DNA of 64,000 nt, taken from Collybiopsis luxurians FD-317 M1 (taxonomy: Eukaryota > Basidiomycota > Agaricomycetes > Agaricales > Omphalotaceae). The DNA is taken from the NCBI GenBank assembly GCA_000827265.1, contig KN834794.1:132019-196018 (forward strand), written 5' to 3'. The notes under the pieces are model-generated. The model was given only the letters and a program-made list of their open reading frames with translations, did not search any database and had not been told where the DNA came from. The stretch's first letter is position 1; the number at the start of each line of letters is the position of its first letter. Made by a program: the position numbers and the translations under genes. Positions 11,602-23,762 of this stretch are shown here, piece by piece.

Positions 11602-13168
11602 TCAAGTCCGAGATACCCGCCATAGTGACGACCGTGCTGAAATCGCGCTTAGACATAGCCAGCTTATAAAGATTCCTACGCTGGCGACTGCGAGTGATCT
11701 CCAAAGCCAAGGCTTCAAGTCGCTGAAAAGTCGAAAGTAGTATTGCGCACCCGAAATTCCGCTAAAGGGGAGGAGATACTGGGAGTGAGAGGGACATTTC
11801 TAAATAGAGGAGGAAGTTGGCATACGGAGATGTACTGTTAGATTTTGTATCAATGAGATGGTAAACACCCGGCTTAAACTCCCCTCGAGGAATCATAAAC
11901 GTTGGCGTACAGCCGCCCGGGACCCAGAATGATTCACCTCCCCTGGGGTTTTCAGGTGTACCGTGGGAGGTAGCGTAGAGGATTGTTTTTGCAATTCGTG
12001 GGAGGGGGACGAGCGGTAAACCTGCGAGTATAAGATAGGAGAGGGATGGGAGTAGGTTTGTCGCTGATGATGGAAAATATATACATATTATTTAGGTGAG
12101 TAAATGATGTGAATTTAGGGGGAAGAAAGGTGGCGGCTGTGTTTGAACATCATTCTTGTAATGGAGTAAAAATGATGTACCTACCGGAATAGAATGGGTC
12201 TACAGAAGTGATGGAGATGCCTTTCTGTGAAAGGGGCTCATCCAGCGAGCGCATTAGGCCCAACATGGCGTGTTTGGTCGCAGTGTAGAGCGGCGCTAAA
12301 ATGTTTGCAGACCACGAATCTGCGCATATGAGCCAAAGGATCGTGGAGAAATCATAACACGTACATATGGAGCCTAACAGAATGATAGATTTGACGCGAT
12401 TCTCTGCCATTTGGGAGGTTTGGTTTAGTTGGAGGTAATGTTGTGCGAGATGAACAGCTTTGGAAAATAATATTGCCCATGTAAGCATTAACCTCAAGAA
12501 GGCAAGCCGACTCACTATAGAGGACCCCAATTAGATTGATGTCAAGTATGTCGGTAGCTGGTTTAGCAGGGAGCCCTGTGCCCAAATAAATCATGCCGGT
12601 CTCGATTCGGGCGATTCCAGCGCTCGCCACCTGAAAGATTTCCATGAAATGTTGAGAATTTATTTTTTTCGCTGTTGACGAGTCAACATACAACAACGTC
12701 AACCGAGCCGAATGTTTCAATTGCCAGGTCGAACATGGCTACAAGGTCTTCCCATTTAGTGACATCGCACTTGCAGGCTACTGCTTCACTAGGCGCCATT
12801 CAGACAAGATTGTGCAGGACACTGCAGAGATATTGTACAAACCCGGATTTGAGTTCCTGTATTTCCCGTACAGTTTGCTCAACATTTGAAAGACGGACGC
12901 CGGCTACCACAACTCTAGCTCTTCTCAGATATGGCAGTTGGATATTATACTATACACCAGGAGAGGGTCAGCTCACCCGTAGAATGCAAATAGCTTGGCT
13001 GTAGCTCGTCCTATTCCCGCTCCACCACCTGCAGAACCACCGTTAGCGCGCAGAAGCAGTGTGGCGCATAACCAGACGCAAGACATTATGCATACCAGTG
13101 ACGACCACGGTTTTACCCTTGATTCTGTCGTGATACTTTGTGAGTTCGTTATCTGGGATTGCCGGCAT
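11602..13168 (-). CDS. Short-chain dehydrogenase/reductase, divergent paralog (SDR-C)
   Basis: Third member of the SDR trio. Start ATG at 13168 (MPAIPDNELTKYHDRIKGK). Spliced exons give GAGIGRATAKLF for the cofactor loop, CDVTKWEDLVAMF, VASAGIARI at the place of NNAG, then GSIYSWSANILAPLYTATKHA with the catalytic Tyr and Lys. The C-terminus is GAQYYFRLFSDLKPWLWRSL, then a hydrophobic helix and a longer tail ending WRVSRT, with the stop at 11602-11604. Two points differ from SDR-A and SDR-B: the Asn of the NAG motif is Ser, and the tail is extended by about ten residues. Ser for Asn at this position is unusual in classical SDRs and may change proton relay or substrate. The start lies only 189 bp from the divergent MAK5 start. 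Confidence 0.78.
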
Positions 13169-13357
13169 CGTGGACAGTAACCGAGTGCTGCTCCCTGTGA
13201 AATTAAAGGTGTCAAACTCAAAACCCTCTTTCTGGGCATATCTTATCATAATCTAATCTATAGATTAGATAAACCTGAGCGCCCCAAAAAATTGGGCGCT
13301 TATATTTTGCCTTTGTTCCTCTTCGAATCGACCTTGCTTCGACCATCTCCATCGCCC
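13169..13357. promoter_or_regulatory. Divergent promoter between SDR-C and MAK5, with a 20-bp palindrome
   Basis: A 189-bp spacer serves both start codons. It contains the perfect palindrome ATCTAATCTATAGATTAGAT at 13251-13270 and, next to it, GATAAGATATG on the SDR-C strand (about 13238-13248). Perfect symmetry suits a dimeric regulator, but function is inferred. Confidence 0.5.
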
Positions 13358-16300
13358 ATGAAGAATCAGCTGACTAAGAAACGCATATCTGAAACCGTCA
13401 GTGGACCATCTCGCAAAAAACCTAAAATCAGACACGAAAATGCAGACAGTTTACCTTGGAAAATTGTTTCGCGGCCAGTGGAATCAGGTTTGGACGGCGA
13501 CGATGGGATTCTCGAGCTGGAAGAAGTCGAAGGGGTAGAGATTATATATGAGGAAACTGAGCGAGGAAGGGTGGCTAAATTCAACGTATGTTTACTGCTC
13601 TTTCGCTCGTAAGGTCGCTTCAAGTTTTTTGCAGGTTATTGACGTCGATGAACCTAAACCTCCGAATGTGCCTATTATCCGAGACGACGAGCAAGATGAT
13701 ATCGTCGCTGAAGAAATCACATTCGATTGTGAAAATTTGCTGCCGAGTTGGCATCCATTTGCTCTACACCCTCAACTAACGAAAAGTTTACACCACAATA
13801 ATTTTCTTAGCCCGACACCTATACAAAATGCTGCTATACCTGTTGCTTTGAAGCAACGGGACGTCGTTGGTGTCGCGCAGACTGTATGTCTTTCGATTTG
13901 CTATGTGATCTCTCGTTGAAAGTCTTTTAGGGTTCCGGCAAAACCTTGGCGTATGGGCTTCCCATCTTGCACAAGCTGCTATCGATAGCACCGCTGAGAC
14001 CTTCATCTAACCACCGTCCAGTTCAAGCTCTAGTACTGGCTCCCACTCGTGAACTTGCATTGCAGGTATCCAGTCATTTAAATATGTCTCTCAACCCGTC
14101 TAAAACGACTGTCAAAACCGAGGACGAAGATGATGAGGAAATGCCGCAAGGCACAGGGAAAGGGAAAGAAAAGGCCAAAGTCAAAGCTTCCACCAAGAAG
14201 CCTCCGCCGAGAGTCAGCGTAGCCGCGATCGTAGGAGGCATGTCTACTCAGAAGCAGAAACGTATTCTCAGCAGAGGTGCAGACGTGTTGGTAGCGACTC
14301 CCGGTCGTTTATGGGATATCATAGAGGAAGTGTGTGGAACTCCTGTCGTTCTTGATCAAACCTGACCTCAAGATCTTTTAGGATGAAACGCTTGCGAAAG
14401 AATTAAAACGGCTTAAGTTCCTCGTCCTCGACGAAGCCGACCGGATGATCGAAGCTGGTCATTTCGCGGAGTTGGATAATATACTACGGCTCACATTACG
14501 GGAATCCGAGTGCGTGTCTTCGTTTCCATGATCCCTCCTGGCTTATATTTGCGCTTGTCTAGGGAGGATCAAATTCCTGACGATATCCCGTCCACGCCAT
14601 TTGAATCTGACGATCCAGAGCACGACCCAGATGCTGAAGATGACAAGGGAAAAATTGCCCGAGACCAGTTACAAACCTTTGTGTTCTCGGCTACTCTCAG
14701 CAAGGAACTGCAAAAGAATGTAAAGAAAGGGTCAAAACTGAAACACAAACGATCCAAGAAGGATGAGAAGCCCGCTTCGACATTGGGTAAGCGATTCGTC
14801 CAAGTTCCTAGTTACATTACGCCTGTGACTAACGACTGCGCCGTCTTGAAAACAGATGACCTTTTACTTCGGCTGGACTTTCGCGACCCTGATCCAGAAG
14901 TGATAGATCTGAGCCCCGTCGGCGGTGTTGTTTCTACGTTGACTGAGGGGAAAATCCACTGTCTTTCTGCGGACAAGGTACGTTTTGTCGTCCCATTTAC
15001 TCGCTTCCTCTAATTTATCCGAATTACCGTCTGAATTGGGATCTGACCATTTCCTCTTACTCTAGGACGTATACCTCTACTACTTCCTTCTCCGCTATCC
15101 TGGTCGATCTCTTGTGTTCCTTAGCTCAATAGATGGAATACGGCGTCTTTTGCCCCTTACCGAATTACTGAACATCAAGGCGTTTCCGTTACATTCCCAA
15201 CTGGAGCAAAGACAAAGATTGAAAAATCTCGATAGGTGTGTGAACCACTCCCTGGTCTGACTCCTTCATTCCCTTTTCATACTACATTCCTTCCTCTTTC
15301 CCCCTGGAAATCCACGCTAACACATTTACATTCCTGCCTTTTCCCTTCCTCGCGCCACAGATTCAAATCAACCCCCAATTCTATCCTTCTCGCGACGGAT
15401 ATCGCTGCCCGAGGTCTGGATATCCCCAGCGTCGACCACGTCATACACTACCAGATCCCCCGCTCAGCGGACGTTTATGTACACCGAAACGGTCGAACGG
15501 CTCGTGCGATGCGCAAAGGGTTCAGTATGCTTATGTGTGCGCCTGACGAGCGGAGGGTCGTGCGGGCATTGTTGGGGAACTTAGGCCGAGGTGGGTTATT
15601 ATTTTCTTCAAGTTTTTGTGTTTGATTGAATGGTACATGCTCACTCGTTTTCTTTCGATCTTCTTAGATGAAGAAGAAATTCAGGAAATGTCCGTCGAGC
15701 TAGGTATCCTCGATAAACTCAAAGCTCGAGTGAAATTGGCTAGGCAGATCGAAACGACGCAGCATAGAGCCAATAAGACCAAGCATGAACAAAAGTGGTT
15801 GAGAGAGGCTGCGGAGGCGATGGAAATTGAGTTGGATGAGGACTTTGACAGGTAATTTTTTTGCTTTTGTTTTTTCGTCGTGTTTTTCTGTTTTATTGAT
15901 TTTACGTTCGCTTCTCTCTCCCTCGTTCCGTTCCGTTTGCGTTCCGTTTGGTCTCGTTTCCAGCGACGTGTCATCTTCGGACCACCCATCGAAACGCCAA
16001 CAGAAAGCGAATCAGGCTCAAACCGCCGCCTTGAAAGCGCAACTCAAACAGATGCTCGGTCAACCTATCATTGCGAGAGGTATCTCTGCAAGGTATATCA
16101 CGTCGGGGAGTAGGTCCATAGTGGATGAGCTGATTTCGGGTGAATGTGAGTATATCCATACATACATGCTCGGTTCCAAGGCGTTGTGAAATTGAACTGA
16201 TTGCGAATTGATGGCTCCTCTCTCTCTTTCTCTATCTCCTTCGTATGTAGACAATGACAAGATGCTGGGAGTGGGGATCCACGACGCTGAGGGTGACTTG

Positions 16301-16408
16301 GTGGGGAAGAAATCGAAGAGGAAAGGGAAGGAAGTGAAGAAGAAGATTGAGGAAATAGGAAATGTTGAAGGGGAGGTAGAGGAGGAGTGGACAGGTGTCG
16401 TTGAATAG
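13358..16408 (+). CDS. MAK5: DEAD-box ATP-dependent RNA helicase, MAK5/DDX24 type
   Basis: Nucleolar RNA helicase needed for 60S ribosomal subunit assembly in yeast. Ten exons splice cleanly: 13358-13585, 13635-13883, 13931-14329, 14382-14509, 14563-14977, 15066-15235, 15361-15590, 15668-15851, 15964-16145 and 16251-16408, giving 780 residues, close to yeast Mak5 (about 770). Motifs in order: Q-motif region [12 protein letters not shown], motif I QTGSGKT, Ia PTRELA, Ib TPGR, motif [10 protein letters not shown] followed by GHFAEL, motif III FSATL, motif [11 protein letters not shown] and motif [11 protein letters not shown] Lys-rich insert (about residues 200-230) between Ia and Ib is typical of the MAK5/DDX24 branch. 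The basic, Lys-rich C-terminus fits rRNA binding. The gene is single copy and lies between the duplicated SDR and laccase genes. Confidence 0.93.
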
Positions 16409-16865
16409 TCGTGATCTTACTGCGACTGTTGAGAGTGCATAGAATAGCTAGTGCGAGATGGTATCTGGATAGTATGTTATTTCGAATGCCGTGCCGCGAC
16501 TCTTCCCATTATATCTAGGCCGATTGTATATGAGCGGCAAGCGGGGAAGGAAGGAAGGAAGAAAGGAAGGAAGATTTATTACACGGCGTGGTCCAAGATC
16601 TGAACGCCGGTTTCCAGGGATTGTCCAATGCTTGGAAATATTTGGCAAATAATGCCTTCGGTGTCAGCCATCACGCATGTCAAGTGTAAAGCAAGCAAAA
16701 AAACAGTCTTTATATATCAATCTATAAATCCTAAAACCAAGAATAAATTTAAATAATCCTAGATGATTCCAAAACCCATAAAATGACTTTAAAAATAAAG
16801 ATTATCTAAATCTGAACAATCAAAGTCCAAGTAAGGACTGACTCAGAGGTCATCTATTCTATGCC
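16409..16865. other. 3' intergenic between MAK5 and laccase 2, with GGAA microsatellite
   Basis: The convergent 3' ends of MAK5 and laccase 2 face each other here. A GGAA/GAAA tetranucleotide run occupies about 16544-16573. No gene is seen. Confidence 0.6.
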
Positions 16866-19800
16866 TCACTGTCCACCCAGCTGAGCCGATGTTACTGGGA
16901 ACTGTTATCAGTCTGGGGGGATAAATGCAACTTTCTAGTTACTCACAATTGTTATAAATTGGACAAAGTTGGTTCCATGCATCTTCTCTCGCTATTAGCG
17001 AGGGCAAAGTGATCACCACCAAAACGAGAGGCTTACCAGGGACTGGATTGGTCGCAGCGACATCCGGCGCATCCTCGGCGAAAACAATAGCGAAACCGCT
17101 GGATGGAAAAGGTAAAATAAACCTCAGTACTTGCAAGAATTAGCACACTCACGCTTCCAAATGCCAGTCAATGTGGCTGCGATACTAGCTCAACATCATA
17201 TACAAATTCTTCAGCACCATGCACTTACCAATGAAGGAACCCTGTAAATCCATTATTCATTAGAGTCGTGGCTTACACAGAGTATGTTATAGTTAGGCAA
17301 CTCACAAGGACCAGGATTATCGGTTGTGAATCGAATGGTAACATTGTCAGTTGCTGCACCTGTCGAGACGACATCCCTGCGAGGAGGGTTCGCGTAGTTG
17401 TATGTTTGACTTCCAGCGCTTCGGATAACATCAAAGGTGTGCTAAAGCAAAGTCACATTCAGCAAGAACAAAGAGAGAAACCCAAGGATGAAACCGTACT
17501 CCATGAAGGTGGAATGGATGCTGAGTGTTTGTGAGCATATAATGGCAGATATCGCGAATGAAAGTAACTTACGGGTCCTCCAATGGCAGCAACGGCAGCC
17601 GTGTTGAAGGTAAGTTGGATGACTGAGTTTAAGGGCAAAGAATAAACCGATCCAGTAGGAAGGAGATCGGCTGCAAGGGAGCAAAATTCAAAAGGGTATT
17701 CCATATGAATAGACACTTTTCCTTACTAGCTGCGATAGTTCCTGAAAGTATTTGAAGCAAGACTGGTACAGTTGGCGGTCTTTGGTGATTTGAATAAGTT
17801 GCCCCCTGCGGACGCTTTACAGTAACACTTACACAAACGTGACTCCGTTGATCGTGAATTTTCCTCCAGACTACAAATAGCGGCAGATTAAAAAGATATG
17901 GAGACCGTGCCGTCGAATCAGACTTACAAATCCCAATACAAGGTTGAGGTTGATATCGGCGCCGTCGATAGTTGCATTACCAGGCTAGAAATGAGGTATT
18001 TATTCTAAGACAAAGCGTAGTAGAATTGCGATACTACTCACCGCTCCGGGACTGTCGAGGGGCTGCAGATCATTTATGAGCTTCGGCTTCCGGATGCAAA
18101 GATATCAGTCTTACCACCAAACTAGTCTCCTGTAACTGATTGCTCGCAGTGGAAGAAGTCGTTGGCTCCGCAATTGGTGCCCCACTGTATCGTAGAATAG
18201 CACTATTGATTCCTCCGGCGAAGCCGGTGCCAGCCCCAACATTCGGATTTGCCCGAACCCCTATGAACATCATCGGCCCGAGAGCAAAAACGATAAACGA
18301 GGAAGGAGTCCCTACAGTAGTTGTCGACACTTTGGTTAGCATTGAGCTAAGGTCGAAAGTTCAGAAATGAAGGTGATTCACAAAACACCGTGAGGAAGAA
18401 CTCACAATGAAAGAGTAGCGTTGAGCTGTCGATAATTTATTTAATCTTCTCGGGTGGGCTAGAGTAACGAAAAAGCTTACCAGCGAAAATTTGAATGGAG
18501 TCAGCTACGACAGGCTGGTGGTTAACACCGTCAGCCTCAATGATCTATATATAACCTTTTGAGCTTCTAGCTTGGATTTACCAGTATCTCACTCACAGTG
18601 AATGTATGTCCATCGATGGAAAAGATAAAATTGGGATCACAAGATATGGACACCAAACGGAAGCGATAACTGAAGGCACTCAGTAACGAATTCCGATTGT
18701 GCTAGTTGGGTTGCTGCTCACCGGGTACCCTGAACAACATTGATCACCGCCAAGGGTGCATCAGCCGGACCGTTGACGGATCTTCCTATTCGAATCTTGA
18801 GTACGTGAATACAGGAGAAAAATGGAGAATTTACCTAGTCCATTGATTAGGGTTGCATCCGCCGTCCTGAGGCTGTTTTTAGAACGGGAAAAGTCCGACT
18901 TCCGAAAGTAATCTGCACGTACGGTACGGCTCCGGCTTCAGGAGCAGGAACATCTGATGCATCATGTCAGATTCGAAATGAAGGGCCAAAAAATTTTGAA
19001 GGCTCTCTGTACTTACGATACCTGCGGTTCCGAATGAGCTATTTTAAGATTTGGGGAAGAGCACTTTGAATAAAAACATACCAATCTGCGAGGGTGATTA
19101 CCGTCGAGTCTGGAAAGATCATCTGTCATGAATGAAGGGTAGTTGGTGTATCTTTTCTTACCGTCGTCAACGTCGTAAAGGCTAGCGTAGGGATCCTCCG
19201 GATCGTATATGACAAGAGGTCCCCTTAGGCCATCGCAATATTGAGTACTCAGATGCGAATGATACCTCGTTCAAAGTCGGTAATTGTATGAATTTTGAAG
19301 AGAGCATAACCTACCAAAAAGTCCCTGTTTATATCTCGAAGTTAGAGATGAGTTTGATCTTCAATTGAAAAGAAACGAATTCGAACCCGCTTGGCCGGGT
19401 ACATTGAAATTGTACAGGAAAGAATCCCCGGCTGCGATCGGGCATTGATTCACAAATGCGCTGAACGGTAAATTGTCAACGACAAGGATAATGATGATGA
19501 ACAATAGGATGTACTCACGGTCTATGTACAGTGACAGAACATTTCCGACCCGATCAGTCAGCTAATAGTGCTGGTAAAAAGGTACATACCCATCGGCCCA
19601 GTTTGTCGACTTTTGGAAGAGACCATGCCAGTGCTTTTTGTAACAACAAAGTTTGAACATGGGAATGCTGAAGAAAACCGGGAAACACGTACAATCGAAG
19701 TGCTTAAGAGCATAGTTCCGTTTGTGAGCTGGTCGATGACATTGATCTGAAAATTGTCACCCTACATAGTAGTATCCCATGTCAGGACTCTAACTCGAAG

Positions 19801-19996
19801 ATATTTGCGCCTTTGACCAAACCTTTTGTCCTGTGATGACAGGACCGGGGAAAACACCCTCTGCAAGCACACCCGACCGGTTGAAACCGTCTGGCTGAAT
19901 GAATGCGTTTACAATGTGTAAGTCGGTGACAGGACCAATGGCGGCGAATGCGGCGCCTATTGGTCCCCAAAGTAGAAGATACGGAAAGGACAGCAT
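16866..19996 (-). CDS. Laccase 2 (secreted multicopper oxidase)
   Basis: Paralog of laccase 1 with the same exon plan. I chose the start at 19996, which gives the signal peptide [18 protein letters not shown] before [20 protein letters not shown]. An upstream in-frame ATG at 20059 would add 21 residues that do not resemble a signal peptide. Copper boxes [15 protein letters not shown], the HLHGH region and [12 protein letters not shown] are all intact, again with Phe ten residues after the copper Cys. The 13-nt micro-exon for WFLHC is kept at 17229-17241. The C-terminus is LTSAQLGGQ, stop at 16866-16868. It should be an extracellular phenol oxidase. Divergence from laccase 1 is spread along the gene, so the duplication is not recent. 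Confidence 0.92.
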
Positions 19997-20107
19997 GAGT
20001 AGATGCAGAGGGTTAAAAAGCCAGTCGAGAATTGCACGTTTAATCCCTGAAGGTAGCAAAAACCGCAGGGTGAATCGTACTGATCCTTAGCATACTAACT
20101 CAGCCCA

Positions 20108-20115
20108 CTTATATA
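20108..20115 (-). promoter_or_regulatory. TATA box of laccase 2
   Basis: The gene strand reads TATATAAG about 112-119 bp upstream of the chosen start at 19996. The spacing is slightly long but fits a fungal 5' leader. Confidence 0.4.
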
Positions 20116-21855
20116 CGTCTCTCTGAGAGCTTCGGAGGTCCCTTACTGCCATTTGGAGCTCCTTACAAAAAGGGAATAAAATAAAAGAAAAGAAAGGAAA
20201 GGAATAAACCAAAAATGCATGAGCAGCAAGCTATAGGACCGTCGTTTTGGTCCCTGAATTACAAGCAGTTTCCGTTGCTCATCGGGGCTGGACTTGCGAC
20301 GTGAGAAGACAAACCTTCGAGAAATAAGTAGAGTGGGACCTGATTTGAGGTTGAGGCTTATTCGCTTGCGTGTATCCCTTCGAAGTAATTCACTGCAGGT
20401 GAACTTTAAAGGGTGTGAAAACGGTGTGTAAGTTGGACAGATTGACGACCATCGGCAGTTCTGGAAGCTCAAAGATTGGACCAAAATAAAACGGTATGAG
20501 TGGCAGCATACAATATCTGAAGATCTGGCGTGATGTGAATTTTGACGGGGTCAGTCGAGAAGTCGAGAGAATGAGAAAGCTACGACATGTCGGCTTTTCA
20601 TCGACTCCAGAAAACACTTGAGAAATGGCATGTTGAGCTTATCTTCGTCGAATGAAATGTCACAGACCGAACGACTTGTCAAGAAGAAAGGAATGGTTAC
20701 CAGTGCGGCAACAGCGCGGTGCCGGTATTCCGCGACTGGGCAACTGAGCGCCCCTTCGTTAAGCGCTCGTCACGGCGCGTCGTCGGTTCGGAGAAACGGT
20801 GGATACCACATAGTTAGTTATCCTTCTACTTTCTGGTTTTAGGATCATTTACGTGTCTCCTACCTTCTCGGGTGTAATCATACATATCTAGTACTAAGTG
20901 CGATGAATGATTTTCTCAAGTCTGCCATCTGAGGCTGAGGCATAAGCAGCCTCGGCTAGGCTGGCCTGAGGCCTCCGATTGACATCCACGAATATATCCT
21001 GACCTACAGATAATTATTCATCATGGACAACTCAAATAACTTCCCACAAGGTGTACGAGGAGAGTGTAAGATGTGCGTAAGATGTGCTTAAATCAAGTTG
21101 AAATTAAATGTTATGGAAGGTATGCATACAACCCAGATCGGGCCCCTTAAGGGCATCTTTGTATCGATGAGCATAGGTTCTTGTTTACTTCATCCCGGGC
21201 CTCTCCCGTACTAATTTGAACGATTCTATCCATTGAGAGCTCTCCTTTGAAGCTTTGTATAACGGATTCGGTGCCGGTATCAATACGCCGAACGGCATGA
21301 AGTTGCCATATTCACGTCCGACGGTCGCTCGATGATGCATCTAAACCTCGGTATCTTCTAGCACGCGAGTTGAGCATATATGTTGCCTGACTCGATATCG
21401 GTTCGGGTACAGGGGAAACAGATAATAACTCACGATGCTCGGAAGCGGAGATTGTGAGGGTTAACCTAAGTAACGGTCTTCATTGAAGTAGGTACACTTC
21501 CTGCTTTAGAGGTCCCGATGCGAGGGCTCGCCGAATTAGCTGTTTGCGTGTGGCCTCAGGCAATAATAATCTGGAAGCTATGATTCGATACCTCAAAATC
21601 TTTCGCAGGACTAATAATCTCCGCAATTTCCTTGAAAGGCCCACGCAGGCCATTGCTCAATTTACCTCATTCAATCAGATTCACGTACATCGAAGATGCT
21701 TGTGATGACCGCAGATTGATTACGTTACATTGAGCGCATTGGAAAAATTTCCTTTGAGTAGCTTACTAGGCCTGGGAGGCCTCTGAATTAAGTTACTTAT
21801 GCTCTTGAAATTATGAAGCACTTCAAGACGACATAACGAGATCTAGCATCTCAAG
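20116..21855. other. Intergenic, no gene recognised
   Basis: About 1.7 kb without a convincing coding frame. Frames at 20143-20484 (minus) and 20618-20842 (plus) have no domain and no splice partners. A short GC-rich, partly self-complementary stretch around 20930-20985 (repeated GAGGC and GCCTC) is the only structure noticed. Confidence 0.5.
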
Positions 21856-23266
21856 CTACAACCCCATGGGTTTCTCATCTGGAACTTCCACACGCCAACC
21901 TTTCGACTTCCAGGCCTCCTCTACGGAAATAAGACTATCCACGGTATCCAAAACAGTTTCCTTCCACAACTTCCATTCCAACTTCGTACCCTTGTCTCCT
22001 TCGGCTCCTTCCTTTGTTCCCAGTGTCGTGCCTAACCTCTCCAGCGCCTCGGCTAAATACTCATTCATTTGGGTAGTATTGGTGCCGGGATACTCCACTA
22101 CCTTATTCGCGTCCACTAGTCTCCCTTTCTTCTCTAACTCTGACCTCTCGAGTGCAATTATCTCCACGGCGCGTTTGAACAACGTAGAGGAAGCATTTTC
22201 CACAATTGCCGAAGGAGCTATGGTGATAAATCTTTTCTTGTAACCACCGTGAATATCTCCCTCTTCACGGCTTGTTCGAAGGAGATCGATGTGGACTTGA
22301 GCTACATCCCTAACATCGACCCATCCTCCGCTGGGTGGATAATGAGGATTGTCCTTCCGCAGGAGGGCATAGATGAATCCTGTGCTTGAAAAAGCTCCGT
22401 AGTCGGGCTGGGGGGCAAGACGGGGAAATGAAGGGATAAGAGGACCGTAGATCCATGACGGGGAGACTGTATTCAATTGACAAATGTGCTTGTAGTCAAC
22501 AGGAATAACACCTACTTGAAATAATATCCATGCCGGGACAAAATTTTTCTTTCCACTCCCACACAGCTTCCTCCGACGCGGTTCTCTCAAGAGCGTATGC
22601 AGCCCATGGGCTCTTTGAAGCATCGGAAGGGGATACGGGATTAAAATCTAAGATTATCAATCAAAAATTATGACTCGAGCGGCGTACTACTCAGTGGAAT
22701 GACAGCTGTGTACGACTGACCGTCCCAACCATATGGACCCCCAGGTGGAAAATTGATCATCGAACTTGTAAAGACCACCGTCTTGACATCCGCTTTTGCT
22801 GCCTCTTGAAACAAGTGCAAGGTCCCGTCGCATACAAGCTGCGCAGCATACGTGAGAGGGTCAATAATCGCCGTTCACTGCAGGTGCCATTGAACAATGA
22901 AATTCGTACCTTTATTCTAGAGTTAAGGTCCATACCAGTCTTTCGGGAGGGTAGGTATGATGCGGTATGGATAATCGCATCTATATCTTTCAATATTTCA
23001 CTAAAATTTCCCGAAGAGATGTCGACTAGTTCAACTGCAGAAAAATTTCCAGGCTGTCCGTGTTCCGAAAATGCGTCTCTGAGGTAGCCAACTTTTGCTC
23101 CTCGTGCGGTGCTGTGGAAAGCGGAAGATCGTCAGGAGGGCTTTCGAGACTAAGTAAGACAAAAACAATTATACCCCGTTACACGATACCCGGCTTCAAG
23201 AAGCTGCCAAACAATGTGAGAGCCTAAAAACCCGGAGGCACCAGTAACCTGAAGCATTCTCGTCAT
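21856..23266 (-). CDS. NAD(P)-dependent extended SDR, dihydroflavonol-4-reductase / aldehyde-ketone reductase type
   Basis: Extended SDR that probably reduces a carbonyl using NADPH, like the fungal Gre2/ketoreductase group. Start ATG at 23266 (MTRMLQVTGASGFLGSHIVW) has the TGxxGFxG cofactor motif at the very N-terminus. Downstream exons give TARGAKVGYLRD, IDAIIHTASYLP, KTVVFTSSMINF, GGPYGWDGQSYT, VSPSWIYGPLIPS and GGWVDVRDVAQVHIDLL, all in family order. The stop is at 21856-21858. At the catalytic box the protein reads AAYALERTASEEA: the Tyr is present, but position +4, normally Lys, is Arg. At least four short introns were inferred from frame continuity. It lies 3' of and in the same direction as the SDR at 23763-24875. 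Substrate unknown. Confidence 0.82.
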
Positions 23267-23762
23267 TAGAATCACCCTCTAAAACAATCACTGAAACATA
23301 CTAAAATATGTATTTCGGGACCTTTTGACTTGGTCTTGTTATTTTGAAATAGCATCATGAATTAACCTTTTCGCTCACAGGCAGGAAGAAGAGCTGGACG
23401 CACAAACGATGTCGTTTTACTCCTTTTATGGTCATACAATCGGAGCCAGCTCGGAGGAGTTCCACGAAAGCGACGATGTCATTGTATAGACAGGAGCCAG
23501 CTCGGAAGAGTTCCAGGAAGCAACGATGCTATTGTATAGAGTAGACATAGTCCGAAGACCTCGAAAATTATGCCATCCAAAGATCTCGCATTGAATCAAC
23601 TCAGCATAAGTCAGGTTGCAAGATCCTTGTAACGTCGTTCTAATGCAATGCCTACGAACTTGAACCAAGTGATCTGCTTTTGTACTAATAATTTGCAGGG
23701 TCCAGAATCCAACATTTCTTATTCCCCTAGGGCTCTGATTAAAAGATGCTTCCTCCGCCTGT

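Noticed and set aside
20143..20842. Open frames upstream of laccase 2
   Set aside because: Biased composition (Phe/Leu/Ser/Arg) without motifs; nothing supports expression or splicing.
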